Positions 23,678 to 32,646 of a stretch of 36,157 nt of DNA are shown piece after piece (within the stretch, counting starts at the first letter, position 1; each line of letters starts with the position of its first letter). The notes beneath the pieces are model-generated. The model was not told the DNA's origin and did no database searches. It was given only the letters and a program-made list of their open reading frames with translations. Both the position numbers and the translations under genes were made by a program. Source of the stretch: Deltaproteobacteria bacterium (GTDB taxonomy: Bacteria; Bdellovibrionota; JACOXK01; 2-02-FULL-40-11); assembly GCA_023248265.1 (NCBI GenBank), contig JAHFEZ010000001.1, positions 25,411 through 61,567 on the forward strand. Reading direction: 5' to 3'.

Positions 23678-25191
23678 TTTCTTAAATAATGGATCAAAAA
23701 ACGAACGGCTGCTCCAAGACGTTTCAAGAGTGTCGGAGCGCCGACAAGCTGGGCAAAAGCTAAAGCCGTTTGATACGAATGAGATGTATAGGGGAACCAC
23801 CAGAAAGGCTTGATCGCAATGCGGTCGTAGTTGATGTGTTTGGGTTGGACAAATTCCAAAAGCCCTTGATCAGAATGCGTGCGGCCCATCCCACTTTTTT
23901 TAACTCCGCCCCAGGGCGTTTCTCCCAATGCATGTGTATACACACAATCATTAATGGTGATGGTTCCTGCTTGTATTTTTTTAGAAAGCTCTATCCCGCG
24001 CCCTACATCTTTCGTCCAAATCGAAGCACACAGTCCAAACGAAGAATCATTGGTCAATTGCACCGCTTCTTCTTCAGATTCTACCATCATGATCGGCAAA
24101 AGGGGGCCAAACGTTTCTTCTTTCATCACAGACATATCTTGGGTCACATTGATTAACACCGTGGGCAAAAAATAATTTCCTTGCGCTGAAGGGTGTTTAG
24201 CTCCTCCCACTAAAATTTTTGCGCCACCTCTTACCGCCTCTTCTAATTGTTTTTCATAATGAGTGATTTGTTTGGGAAGAGTAATGGCCCCAATGTCTGA
24301 CTTTATTTTTAATTTTTCTGTTTCTTGAACCACATGTTCTACGAATTCTTGAACCACAGCTTTGGCCACATAGACTCTTTGAACCGATGCGCACACTTGG
24401 CCCGCATTGCTAAAAGCCCCCCACACAATCCCGCGAGCGGCTTTTTTAAGATCCGCATCCTGACACACAATCGAGGCGTCTTTACCGCCCAGCTCCAAAA
24501 GACACGGTGTAAGATTTTGAGAAGCTTGTTCTAAAATTTTTTGACCCACCTGGGTGGATCCTGTAAAAGAAATTTTTCTCACTTTCGGTGAAGAAACCAA
24601 TGCAGCCCCTGTTTTTCCATCTCCAAATGCTACATTAACTACTCCTTTAGGGAAACTTGATACCCTGCAGATATCATTAATTATTTTTGAAACAGGTAAA
24701 GCGGCTTCTGAGGTTTTTAAAACCACGGTATTGCCCGCTAGCAGTGCCAATACCATTTCTCCCAGGGGAATAGAAAAAGGGTAATTCCAAGGAGAAAGAA
24801 TAGCCACCACCCCATAGGGCTCATAGGTGATAAAACTTTTTTTATTCATGAGTAAATGAAGGGGCAAAGATTTATCTTTTAAAACACGAGGGGCTCGTTT
24901 TACAAAATAAGGAATAAAATCTAATATTGGAATAATTTCTGCTGTGAGAGCTTCAAACTTGGGTTTGCCCGTTGTTTTTGAAATGATGTCTGCAATATCT
25001 TCCATATTTTGAAAAATATTTTTTTGAAGACAAAGAAGATATCGCCCTCTTTCTGGGATAGAACACTTTTGCCAAGAATCAAATGCACCCCAGGCTTGAT
25101 CCAAAAGCTCATTCACTTTGACATCGTCGTCGATTGGAAATGTTCCCAGAGATTCAAATGTGGCTGGACTGATGGCTTGAAGAGTGTTCAA
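23674..25191 (-). CDS. NAD(P)-dependent aldehyde dehydrogenase
   Basis: A 505-residue member of the aldehyde dehydrogenase superfamily. It shows SPWNYPF (133-139), the nucleotide-binding turn FTGSTQVG (209-216), general base Glu233 in LELGGKD, and catalytic Cys267 in SNAGQVCASVQRVYV. The C-terminal part has ETFGPLLPI and PWGGVKKSGMGR. It oxidises an aldehyde to the acid in the cytoplasm; the substrate cannot be read from these motifs. The C-terminal hydrophobic tail (about residues 465-505) is somewhat longer than in soluble members and could touch the membrane. Its ATG lies 38 bp inside the end of the aspartokinase gene, so the two are translationally linked. Confidence 0.93.
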   Translation of the reverse strand: MNTLQAISPATFESLGTFPIDDDVKVNELLDQAWGAFDSWQKCSIPERGRYLLCLQKNIFQNMEDIADIISKTTGKPKFEALTAEIIPILDFIPYFVKRAPRVLKDKSLPLHLLMNKKSFITYEPYGVVAILSPWNYPFSIPLGEMVLALLAGNTVVLKTSEAALPVSKIINDICRVSSFPKGVVNVAFGDGKTGAALVSSPKVRKISFTGSTQVGQKILEQASQNLTPCLLELGGKDASIVCQDADLKKAARGIVWGAFSNAGQVCASVQRVYVAKAVVQEFVEHVVQETEKLKIKSDIGAITLPKQITHYEKQLEEAVRGGAKILVGGAKHPSAQGNYFLPTVLINVTQDMSVMKEETFGPLLPIMMVESEEEAVQLTNDSSFGLCASIWTKDVGRGIELSKKIQAGTITINDCVYTHALGETPWGGVKKSGMGRTHSDQGLLEFVQPKHINYDRIAIKPFWWFPYTSHSYQTALAFAQLVGAPTLLKRLGAAVRFLIHYLRN

Positions 25192-25909
25192 TGGTTGTTC
25201 CTATACATTGATTAAAACTGGAGGCCACATAAAGAGGTATCGAATATTTTTTTGCCAAGACCAGGGCTTCAGGATGTAATACTTTGGCTCCCTCATGCAC
25301 CAAACTTAAAACACGATCATAATCACAGCGCTCCATTTTTTGTGCATCCGCATCATGATTGGGATCTTTCGTATATACACCATCCACATCTTTATAAAAC
25401 TCACATTGTTTTGCACTCAAGGCAACAGACAAAGCCACTGCCGTCACATCGGATCCACCCCGCCCCAACGTCGTCACTTCTTTTTGCGTACTGACGCCTT
25501 GAAATCCTGCCACAATGACTACTTTTCCAAGACCCAATTGTTCTTTGATGCGATCTGCTCGGATTTCTAAAATTTTTGCATGAGTGTGAGATGTATCTGT
25601 CACAATCCCACTTTGCGATCCTGTAAAAGAAATCGAAGGCTCTCCAATCGTATGAAGCGCCATCGCCAAAAGAGACATTGAAATTCTTTCTCCGGCTGAA
25701 AGAAGCATGTCGAGTTCTCGTGCTGCAGGCTGCTCTGTAATTTCGTGGGCAAGTTTTAAAAGATCATTCGTAGCATTCCCCATCGCTGAGACCACAACGA
25801 CCAGATCGTTTCCTTCTTTCTTTCTCTGAGAAACTCTTCGGGCCACCTCTCGAATGCAGTCAAGGGTTGCTAAAGAACTGCCCCCATATTTTTGGACAAT
25901 CAAAGCCAT
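25154..25909 (-). CDS. Aspartokinase catalytic domain, lacking ACT domains
   Basis: A 251-residue protein that phosphorylates aspartate, the first step to lysine, methionine, threonine and diaminopimelate. Motifs are KYGGSS (7-12), GRGGSD (149-154), KDVDGVYTKDP (173-183), LVHEGAKVLHPEAL (203-216), and the end of the kinase domain at YVASSFNQCIGTTI. A normal enzyme (about 400 residues or more) continues into two ACT domains that bind lysine or threonine. Here only eleven residues, rich in Ser and His, remain. If functional, it would lack ACT-mediated feedback inhibition. The start of the aldehyde dehydrogenase gene overlaps its end by 38 bp, so the ACT part may have been lost in a rearrangement. 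The membrane-protein gene upstream ends 7 bp before it. Confidence 0.88.
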   Translation of the reverse strand: MALIVQKYGGSSLATLDCIREVARRVSQRKKEGNDLVVVVSAMGNATNDLLKLAHEITEQPAARELDMLLSAGERISMSLLAMALHTIGEPSISFTGSQSGIVTDTSHTHAKILEIRADRIKEQLGLGKVVIVAGFQGVSTQKEVTTLGRGGSDVTAVALSVALSAKQCEFYKDVDGVYTKDPNHDADAQKMERCDYDRVLSLVHEGAKVLHPEALVLAKKYSIPLYVASSFNQCIGTTIEHSSSHQSSHI

Positions 25910-25916
25910 ACATTTT

Positions 25917-26339
25917 TTAAGGAAGTATCATATTGGAAGTTGTTTTATAAAACCGTCCCAAAAGCCATCCCGATAACATATATGAAATAAAACTAGAGAC
26001 CATGCCAGCTGCCGTATAAAGCTCGGGAGAATTTAAGGTCAAATAATACCAAAGTTCAGAAATAACGCCCCCTTGAATAAAAAGCAAAAGAGAAATAAAA
26101 AACGCATAGCGTCCTTCCTTGCCTCTGCGTCTTTCAATCACCATCAGAAAAATAAAAACTAAAATAAATGCTTCTGCTCCTTTAAGACTGGCCAATTGAT
26201 ACACCGCTGCTTGGGTCAGTTGTGCCGGAGGAACCATTCCTAAGAAACGTTGGAAAGAGGAATAAACAAAAACTGGAACACCAAAAAAAATTAAAAAAGT
26301 AACAAGAATACTGCCTAATGCTTTAAAAAAACGTGCCAT
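25917..26339 (-). CDS. Small integral membrane protein, unknown function
   Basis: A 140-residue protein with four likely transmembrane segments (about 8-28, 55-70, 78-98 and 108-130) joined by short charged loops (IERRRGKEGR between segments 2 and 3). I do not recognise the family. The ribosome site GAGG is close to the ATG at 26339. It is probably the first gene of a minus-strand operon with the truncated aspartokinase (7 bp gap) and the aldehyde dehydrogenase. A TTGCGA-17-TATGAT promoter-like pair lies in the divergent region (plus 26351-26379), but its predicted start would leave only a very short leader. Confidence 0.68.
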   Translation of the reverse strand: MARFFKALGSILVTFLIFFGVPVFVYSSFQRFLGMVPPAQLTQAAVYQLASLKGAEAFILVFIFLMVIERRRGKEGRYAFFISLLLFIQGGVISELWYYLTLNSPELYTAAGMVSSFISYMLSGWLLGRFYKTTSNMILP

Positions 26340-26387
26340 AGACCTCAGAAATCATAGAAGATTTAAAATCACTTCGCAAGCGAATTA

Positions 26388-26416
26388 TTGACAATACATA
26401 TAGTGTGATATATGTA
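26388..26416 (+). promoter_or_regulatory. Promoter with palindromic operator before the RHH gene
   Basis: TTGACA (26388-26393) is a perfect -35. Downstream lies a perfect inverted repeat, TACATATA (26395-26402) and TATATGTA (26409-26416), separated by GTGTGA. It fills the -35/-10 spacer and covers the likely -10 (TATATG or TATGTA). Transcription would start near 26420-26425, almost at the ATG at 26424. The site is well placed for autorepression by the RHH protein and could also affect the divergent gene. Confidence 0.6.
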
Positions 26417-26423
26417 TAACGTC

Positions 26424-26639
26424 ATGGCGAGAAAAAAAATATCTACAACAGTCTATATTACCGAGGAGCAAAATCAAAGGCTTAAGCTTTTGAATCAAAA
26501 AACAAAGGTCCCTATTGCCGAATATATTCGAGAAGGAATTGACCTTGTTTTAAAACTCCATCGTGAGCAGCTTCCAGGACAAATGTCTTTCGAGGAAGAC
26601 TCCTTTGGAGATCATCCAACACCTTCTGCCTCGGCTTAA
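26424..26639 (+). CDS. Ribbon-helix-helix (CopG/MetJ-type) DNA-binding protein
   Basis: 71 residues from the ATG at 26424; an in-frame ATG at 26412 would add four residues but lies inside the predicted -10 and operator. The fold is clear: beta-strand KISTTVYIT that would contact DNA, helix [16 protein letters not shown], turn VPIAE, and helix [13 protein letters not shown]. The acidic tail ([10 protein letters not shown]) is probably disordered. It would bind DNA as a dimer. It is the first gene of a plus-strand run that continues with lepA after 32 bp, with no toxin gene in between. An antitoxin role is therefore less likely than local transcription control. Confidence 0.85.
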   Translation: MARKKISTTVYITEEQNQRLKLLNQKTKVPIAEYIREGIDLVLKLHREQLPGQMSFEEDSFGDHPTPSASA

Positions 26640-26671
26640 ACTGGATCTTTAAAAGATTTTTGGCCCCCTCT

Positions 26672-28468
26672 ATGAATCCAGAATTGATTCGAAATTTTTC
26701 GATTGTTGCGCACATTGATCATGGCAAATCCACCCTTTCTGATCGCTTAATTGAAAAAACCGGCACTCTTCCTCCCGAAAAAATCCAAGCCCAAATGTTG
26801 GACTCCATGGATATTGAACGAGAGCGCGGCATTACGATTAAAGCCCAAACGGTGCGCATGCACTACACGGCTAAAGATGGAAAAACCTATCAATTGAATC
26901 TCATTGATACGCCTGGCCACGTGGACTTTAGTTACGAAGTTTCAAGAAGCCTGGCTGCGTGTGAAGGAGCTGTATTGGTGGTCGATGTCACCCAAGGAGT
27001 TCAGGCCCAAACCATTGCCAATGCGTATCTTGCCATCAATAGCAACTTAGCCATTATTCCTGTCCTCAATAAAGTCGATCTGAAGACAGCTGATCCAGTG
27101 AAGGCGGCTTTAGAAATTGAAGAAGTCATTGGCATTGATTCCAGCGGGGCCATCGAAGCCAGCGCTAAAACAGGCCAAGGGGTTGAAGAAATTTTAGAAG
27201 CCATCGTCACAAAAGTTCCTCCTCCCAAAGGCTCTGTCACAAATCCCTTGAAAGCCCTTTTAATCGATAGCTGGTTTGATACTTTTCTGGGAGTTATTTG
27301 TGTCATTCGTGTATTTGAAGGAACCCTGAAAAAAGGAACATTCATTCAACTCATGTCGAATAAAAAAATATTTGAAATTCAAACTTTGGGAATCTTTGCA
27401 CCTCAACCCAAAGAAATTGGATCCTTGAGTGCCGGAGAAGTGGGGTTTTTCTCAGCTGCCATTAAAGATGTTCGAGATACTAAAATTGGAGATACCGTCA
27501 CCCAAAAAGATCATCCTGCAGACACAGCCCTTCCAGGATTTAAAGAAGTAAAACCCATGGTCTTTAGTGGATTTTTTCCAACGGAAAATCATGGCTACGA
27601 ACCTCTCAAAGATGCTTTAGAAAAATTAAGATTAAACGATGCAAGCTTCACCTATGAAGCAGATAGCTCTGTAGCGCTGGGTTTTGGATTTCGCTGTGGC
27701 TTTTTGGGACTGCTCCATATGGAAATCGTCAAAGAACGCTTGGAAAGACACTTTTCTTTAAGTTTGGTAACAACAGCTCCTTCGGTCATTTATAAAATGA
27801 CCATGAATGATGGCACCACTCTCACGATTGATAACCCAGCCAAACTCCCGGAGCCTCATCTTTTCCAAGAAATTCAAGAACCCTATATCAAAGCTGCCAT
27901 TCATACCCCGTCTCAGTATACAGGAGACATCATGAAACTCTGTGAGGAACGACGGGCACATCAAGTTAAGATGGAATACTTAAGCCCCCAACATTTGCTT
28001 TTAGAATACGAAATGCCTCTGAACGAAATGGTATTTGATTTTTATGACAAACTTAAAACCATTAGCCGAGGCTACGCTTCATTTGATTATGAGTTGATTG
28101 ACTTTAAACCCTCAAATCTTGTGAAACTCGATATTTTAATCAATGGAGATCCGGTCGATGCCCTCTCGCTCATTATCCACAAAGAAAAAGCCTATTATCG
28201 TGGCCGAGAACTGGCCAAAAAATTAAAAACTGTGATTCATCGACAAATGTTTGAGGTCGCCATTCAAGCAGCCATTGGCTCTCGAGTGATTGCACGAGAA
28301 ACGGTGGGGGCCATGAGGAAAGATGTCACAGCCAAATGTTATGGAGGAGACATCTCCCGCAAGCGAAAACTCCTAGAAAAACAAAAAGAAGGCAAAAAGA
28401 AGATGAAAATGATTGGAAGAGTGGAGCTTCCCCAGGAAGCCTTCTTAGCTGTGTTAAAGATTGATTAG
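26672..28468 (+). CDS. lepA: Elongation factor 4 (LepA) GTPase
   Basis: 598 residues from the ATG at 26672; an in-frame TTG 12 bp upstream is less likely, since family members start close to [17 protein letters not shown]1 is AHIDHGKST (13-21), the switch I region has RERGITIK, G3 is DTPGHVDF (79-86), G4 is NKVD (133-136), and G5 is SAKTG. Elongation-factor domains II and III, domain V, and the LepA-specific C-terminal domain ([21 protein letters not shown] region) follow. It binds the ribosome and helps stalled translation or initiation. No good ribosome site is seen in the 32 bp after the RHH gene. The lepB frame begins just after its stop. Confidence 0.97.
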   Translation: MNPELIRNFSIVAHIDHGKSTLSDRLIEKTGTLPPEKIQAQMLDSMDIERERGITIKAQTVRMHYTAKDGKTYQLNLIDTPGHVDFSYEVSRSLAACEGAVLVVDVTQGVQAQTIANAYLAINSNLAIIPVLNKVDLKTADPVKAALEIEEVIGIDSSGAIEASAKTGQGVEEILEAIVTKVPPPKGSVTNPLKALLIDSWFDTFLGVICVIRVFEGTLKKGTFIQLMSNKKIFEIQTLGIFAPQPKEIGSLSAGEVGFFSAAIKDVRDTKIGDTVTQKDHPADTALPGFKEVKPMVFSGFFPTENHGYEPLKDALEKLRLNDASFTYEADSSVALGFGFRCGFLGLLHMEIVKERLERHFSLSLVTTAPSVIYKMTMNDGTTLTIDNPAKLPEPHLFQEIQEPYIKAAIHTPSQYTGDIMKLCEERRAHQVKMEYLSPQHLLLEYEMPLNEMVFDFYDKLKTISRGYASFDYELIDFKPSNLVKLDILINGDPVDALSLIIHKEKAYYRGRELAKKLKTVIHRQMFEVAIQAAIGSRVIARETVGAMRKDVTAKCYGGDISRKRKLLEKQKEGKKKMKMIGRVELPQEAFLAVLKID

Positions 28469-28517
28469 TAAAGCTACTTATGATAAGAATACAAAGATTT
28501 ATTTATGTCTAAATACT

Positions 28518-28544
28518 ATGCCAAATATTATGCCAAATACTATG
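28518..28544 (+). repeat. 12-bp tandem repeat creating three in-frame start codons of lepB
   Basis: Units ATGCCAAATATT, ATGCCAAATACT, then ATGG stand in a row, so Met recurs at residues 1, 5 and 9 of the chosen frame. Confidence 0.7.
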
Positions 28545-29348
28545 GTTGAAACACTGAAAAAACTAAAGATCAAGGCATCTCCTTCCAGCTTTCAGGCCAA
28601 ATCCAAAAAGGGCCTTTTTCGGGAATATACCGAAGCCATTGTTGTTGCTGTCCTGATTGCCTTGGTTTTAAGGTCTTTTGTCATCGAAGCCTTTAAGATT
28701 CCCTCTGGTTCTATGATTCCTACCCTTAAAATTGGGGATCATATCTTTGTCAATAAATTCATTTATGGGCTCCGCTTGCCTTACACCAAGATTCGATTTT
28801 TTCAATTTTATACACCTAAGCGAGGTGAAATTATTGTCTTTATTTATCCTGTCGACAATAGCAAAGACTACATTAAAAGAGTCGTCGGCCTACCCGGCGA
28901 TATTCTAGAGATGAAACAAGGCACGGTCATCATCAACGGCCAACCTGTGGGAAAAACAATCCAAACTGCCAGAAACATTTTAAAAGATATCGATGGAAGC
29001 GATTCCATGGATCTCTATAAAGAATCTACAGGGACATTCACGCACTATACCCTCTATTACAATCCCAAATTTAAAGAACCGGATGATTTTGCACCGTTAA
29101 CCATTCCACCCAATAAACTCTTTGTCATGGGCGACAACCGAGATAACTCTTCAGATTCCAGAGCCTGGAGATTTGTGCCCATGGAAAATATCAAAGGACG
29201 AGCCATGTTTGTATGGCTTTCTTTAGATACTGACCACAGATTTTCATGGTTAAAATTTCCAATGATCCGACTGGAGCCCTCTGCACATATAGAATGGGAA
29301 GGATTGCCAAGCATACGATGGGAGCGATTTGGAAAGTTAATTAGGTGA
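28518..29348 (+). CDS. lepB: Signal peptidase I
   Basis: 276 residues from the ATG at 28518. Two further in-frame ATGs at 28530 and 28542 fall on a 12-bp repeat and could also be used. One transmembrane segment (about 39-57) is followed by the catalytic site: IPSGSMIPTL with Ser65 as nucleophile, and DYIKRVVGLPGD with Lys120 as general base. MGDNRDNSSDSR marks box E of the S26 family. It cleaves signal peptides on the outer face of the inner membrane, as needed for the many exported proteins in this window. It follows lepA, as in many genomes, and overlaps pyrB's region at GGTGA. A clear ribosome site is missing. Confidence 0.95.
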   Translation: MPNIMPNTMVETLKKLKIKASPSSFQAKSKKGLFREYTEAIVVAVLIALVLRSFVIEAFKIPSGSMIPTLKIGDHIFVNKFIYGLRLPYTKIRFFQFYTPKRGEIIVFIYPVDNSKDYIKRVVGLPGDILEMKQGTVIINGQPVGKTIQTARNILKDIDGSDSMDLYKESTGTFTHYTLYYNPKFKEPDDFAPLTIPPNKLFVMGDNRDNSSDSRAWRFVPMENIKGRAMFVWLSLDTDHRFSWLKFPMIRLEPSAHIEWEGLPSIRWERFGKLIR

Positions 29349-29353
29349 GATTC

Positions 29354-30280
29354 ATGGAGGCCTTTCACCCTCGACATATTTTGGGTATGGATGACCTCTC
29401 ACGCCAAGATATTTTCAAAATTCTAGCCCTCGCCAAAAAATTTAAAAGTTCTCAAAACACCGCACCTCTTCTCAAAGGAAAAACCATTGTTAATTTATTC
29501 TTTGAGCCCAGCACCCGCACACGCAGTTCCTTTGAAATTGCGGCCAAACGGCTGTCCGCCACGATCTTAAATATTACAGGACCTCAATCCAGCACGGTCA
29601 AAGGCGAAACACTCATCGACACAGCTAAAAATATTGAGGCCATGAATCCCGACGTCATTATTATCCGACATTCTTCTTCGGGAGCCCCGTATGTCCTTTC
29701 TCAAACACTCAAAACTCCCATCATCAATGCGGGAGATGGTTTTCACGAACATCCCACTCAAGCTTTGCTCGATATATTCACGATTGAAGAAGTAAAGGGG
29801 AAACTCTCCGGTCTCAAAGTCCTTATTGTAGGAGATATTGCCCACAGTCGTGTGGCCAGATCCAACATCACGGGACTTAAAAAAATGGGAGCCCAAGTTA
29901 TTGTGTGCGGCCCGCCCACGCTGATTCCTCCTGCGATCACACGCCTGGGCGTAGAAGTTTCCTACGATTTAAAAAAATGCGTTCAAAAAGCAGATGTCAT
30001 CATGATGCTTCGGATTCAAGAAGAAAGACAAGATCACATTCAATTCCCGTCGAAAAAAGAATATATTCAATATTTTGGATTAAATTCAGAAACTTTAAAG
30101 CTGGCCAAAAAAGATGTCATTATCATGCACCCGGGTCCTTTAAACCGAGGCATTGAAATTTCATCGGAAGTGGCCGATGGACCTTATTCTGTGATTTTAA
30201 ATCAGGTCACCAATGGCGTTGTGGTACGAATGGCCCTTTTGGTTTGGCTGATGGGGGAAAAACGTGCGTCTACTCATTAA
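29354..30280 (+). CDS. pyrB: Aspartate carbamoyltransferase, catalytic subunit
   Basis: 308 residues. It joins carbamoyl phosphate and aspartate, the committed step of pyrimidine synthesis. The carbamoyl-phosphate loop is FFEPSTRTRSSFE (49-61). HEHPTQALLDIFTI and, near residue 259, HPGPLNRGIEIS complete the active site. The ATG at 29354 is chosen because AGGTGA lies 5 bp before it; a GTG at 29345 overlapping the lepB stop would add three residues. No regulatory-chain gene (pyrI) is present. It overlaps pyrC by 17 bp, and its substrate is made by CarAB encoded downstream. Confidence 0.97.
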   Translation: MEAFHPRHILGMDDLSRQDIFKILALAKKFKSSQNTAPLLKGKTIVNLFFEPSTRTRSSFEIAAKRLSATILNITGPQSSTVKGETLIDTAKNIEAMNPDVIIIRHSSSGAPYVLSQTLKTPIINAGDGFHEHPTQALLDIFTIEEVKGKLSGLKVLIVGDIAHSRVARSNITGLKKMGAQVIVCGPPTLIPPAITRLGVEVSYDLKKCVQKADVIMMLRIQEERQDHIQFPSKKEYIQYFGLNSETLKLAKKDVIIMHPGPLNRGIEISSEVADGPYSVILNQVTNGVVVRMALLVWLMGEKRASTH

Positions 30281-31547
30281 AAATGGAACGGTCGTAGATC
30301 CCTCTCAAAAGCTTCAGGCTAAAAAAGACCTTCTCATTGAAAATGGAAAAATTAAAAAAATTGCCCCACCAGGGTCGCTTGATAATCAGGATGACATACA
30401 GGTCATTGATGCAAAAAATTGCATTGTCGCTCCAGGATTTATCGATATGCACACCCACCTTCGAGAACCCGGCGAAGAACACAAAGAAACCATTCACTCA
30501 GGTGCCTTGGCAGCTGCTCGTGGAGGATTTACATCGATTGTGTGCATGGCCAACACCCAGCCTCCCAACGACAACCCTTTTATTACTCAATTTATAAAAC
30601 TCAAAGCTCAAGAACAGGCCTGCGTAAATGTCTATCCTGTGGGAGCCCTTTCTAAAGGCTTAAAAGGAGAAGAACTCGCAGAAATTGGGCTTCTCAAAGA
30701 AGCAGGCTGCGTGGCTATTTCTGACGATGGAAATCCCGTAATGAATAGCTATGTCATGAGAAAAGCCCTGGATTATTGCAAGCACTTTCGCCTTCCCATC
30801 ATCTCTCATTGTGAAGATAGTCATTTGGTTGGCAAGGGAATGATTAATGAAGGATTTCGCTCAACACTTTTGGGACTTCGAGGCAATCCCTCAGCCTCAG
30901 AAGAAATTATGGTGGCTCGAGACATTGCCTTGGCCGAACTCACAGGCTCTCATGTTCATATTGCCCACATCTCCACCGAAGCAGCTGTCAGGCTTGTCAG
31001 AGATGCCAAAAAAAGAAAAGTTTCTGTTTCCACAGAAGTGACTCCTCACCACTTGTTTCTCACGGATGAATCTGTGGCAACCTATGACACTCATTTTAAA
31101 ATGGCCCCTCCTTTACGAACTCCCAAAGATATTCGTGCGCTCAAAGAAGGACTAAAAGAAAACATCATTGATGCTCTAGCCACAGACCATGCTCCCCACA
31201 GTGTGCTTGAAAAAAATATTGAGTTTGAAGAAGCCGCCAATGGCGTCATGGGTCTTGAAACCGCTCTTCCTGTCACCTTAAAGCTTGTTGAAGAAAAAGT
31301 CCTGACACTTTCTCAATTTATAGAAAAATGGACATGGGCGCCTGCTAAAATTTTAAAGCTCCCTAAAGGCACATTAAAGGTAGGGGCCGATGCAGACATC
31401 ACTATTTTTGATCCCACAAAAAAAGTAAAAATTAATAAAGACACCTTTCAATCGAAAAGCAAAAACACACCCTTTCATGGCTGGACATGCAAAGGACATG
31501 TGCATACTACCGTTGTAGGAGGAAAAATTGTTTACCCATTTAAATAA
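30264..31547 (+). CDS. pyrC: Dihydroorotase
   Basis: 427 residues from a GTG start with GGGGGA before it. It cyclises carbamoyl aspartate to dihydroorotate. The amidohydrolase metal motif is DMHTHLREPG (His63, His65), with HCEDSHLVG, HVHIAHIST and ATDHAPHS (Asp308) contributing further ligands. Length and motifs fit the class I type that can associate with PyrB. The gene overlaps pyrB by 17 bp, and the start of carA lies 20 bp inside its end, so pyrB, pyrC and carA are translationally linked. Confidence 0.96.
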   Translation: MRLLIKNGTVVDPSQKLQAKKDLLIENGKIKKIAPPGSLDNQDDIQVIDAKNCIVAPGFIDMHTHLREPGEEHKETIHSGALAAARGGFTSIVCMANTQPPNDNPFITQFIKLKAQEQACVNVYPVGALSKGLKGEELAEIGLLKEAGCVAISDDGNPVMNSYVMRKALDYCKHFRLPIISHCEDSHLVGKGMINEGFRSTLLGLRGNPSASEEIMVARDIALAELTGSHVHIAHISTEAAVRLVRDAKKRKVSVSTEVTPHHLFLTDESVATYDTHFKMAPPLRTPKDIRALKEGLKENIIDALATDHAPHSVLEKNIEFEEAANGVMGLETALPVTLKLVEEKVLTLSQFIEKWTWAPAKILKLPKGTLKVGADADITIFDPTKKVKINKDTFQSKSKNTPFHGWTCKGHVHTTVVGGKIVYPFK

Positions 31548-32646
31548 AGGGGTCAACAAAGCGGTTTTAGCGTTGGAAAATGGAATTATTCTCGAAGGAA
31601 AGTCCTTTGGTGCCGAATCCGAACGAGGGGGAGAAGTCGTGTTTCATACGGGTATGACCGGCTATCAAGAAGTACTCACCGATCCTTCCTATAGAGGGCA
31701 AATGGTGGTTATGACCTATCCTCAAATTGGAAACACGGGGATCAATGCCTTAGACAATGAATCCGATCGCATTCATTTAGAAGGCCTGATTGTCAAAGAA
31801 TATTGTGACACCCCTTCTAATTGGCGAAGTGAAAAAACTCTGGCTCAATTTTTAAAAGAATTTGATGTCCCAGGAATTTCGGGTATCGACACGCGCTATC
31901 TCACGCGTATCCTTCGAAGCCAAGGATGTTTGCGGGCTGTTCTTTCCACCCAAGATTTTGATCCCCAAAGACTGGTTGAAAAAGCCAAAGCCATTCCTGT
32001 GATGACAGGGCAAAACCTAGCAAAATGTGTCAGCACCCCACAGCCCTATGAGTTTCAAGAAAAAGATGTTGTGAAAAAACCCAAATACCATGTCGTTGCT
32101 TTTGATTTGGGAATTAAAAAAACAATTTTAAAAAGATTAGCTTTGTGTGGTTGCAAAGTAACCGTGGTTCCCTCTTCAACATCTGCCCAAGAAGTTTTAA
32201 ATTTAAATCCTGATGGCATTTTTTTATCCAATGGCCCTGGAGATCCCGCCGCTGTTACAGATGTCATCCAAACTGTCCAGGCTTTGATGGGTAAAAAACC
32301 ACTCTTTGGAATTTGTTTGGGACACCAAATTTTAGCCAATGCCTTGGGAGGGAAAACCTCAAAACTTAAATTTGGACATCATGGGGCCAATCACCCTGTC
32401 TTAAACCAAAATACAAAAACCATCGAAATCACCTCTCAAAATCACAATTTTGTTGTAGATGGAACTTCTTTACAGGGAAAAGCAGACATCACTCACATAA
32501 ATCTCAACGACCAAACGGTTGAAGGATTTTGGAATCGCGAACGTAAGGTTTTTGCCGTTCAATATCACCCTGAAGCCGCTCCTGGCCCTCATGATTCATA
32601 TTATTTATTTAACCAGTTTTGCCAAATGATGGAGCAAGAATCATGA
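31528..32646 (+). CDS. carA: Carbamoyl-phosphate synthase, small (glutaminase) subunit
   Basis: 372 residues. It hydrolyses glutamine and passes ammonia to CarB. The N-terminal domain begins NKAVLALENGIILEGKSFGA. The class I glutamine amidotransferase domain has nucleophile Cys263 in FGICLGHQ, and His347 and Glu349 in QYHPEA. No ATG or GTG lies near the conserved start; TTG at 31528 is chosen because AGGAGG ends 5 bp before it. That ribosome site also encodes two glycines of PyrC. The gene ends with an ATGA overlap to the unrecognised gene that separates it from carB. Confidence 0.94.
   Translation: MFTHLNKGVNKAVLALENGIILEGKSFGAESERGGEVVFHTGMTGYQEVLTDPSYRGQMVVMTYPQIGNTGINALDNESDRIHLEGLIVKEYCDTPSNWRSEKTLAQFLKEFDVPGISGIDTRYLTRILRSQGCLRAVLSTQDFDPQRLVEKAKAIPVMTGQNLAKCVSTPQPYEFQEKDVVKKPKYHVVAFDLGIKKTILKRLALCGCKVTVVPSSTSAQEVLNLNPDGIFLSNGPGDPAAVTDVIQTVQALMGKKPLFGICLGHQILANALGGKTSKLKFGHHGANHPVLNQNTKTIEITSQNHNFVVDGTSLQGKADITHINLNDQTVEGFWNRERKVFAVQYHPEAAPGPHDSYYLFNQFCQMMEQES

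Noticed and set aside
26424-26639. Toxin-antitoxin antitoxin
   Set aside because: The RHH fold would allow it, but the next gene is lepA and no small toxin ORF lies on either side.
28469-28517. TTG start of lepB at 28461 giving a longer N-terminus
   Set aside because: The extension is not like signal peptidase N-termini and has no ribosome site; one of the three ATGs on the repeat is more likely.
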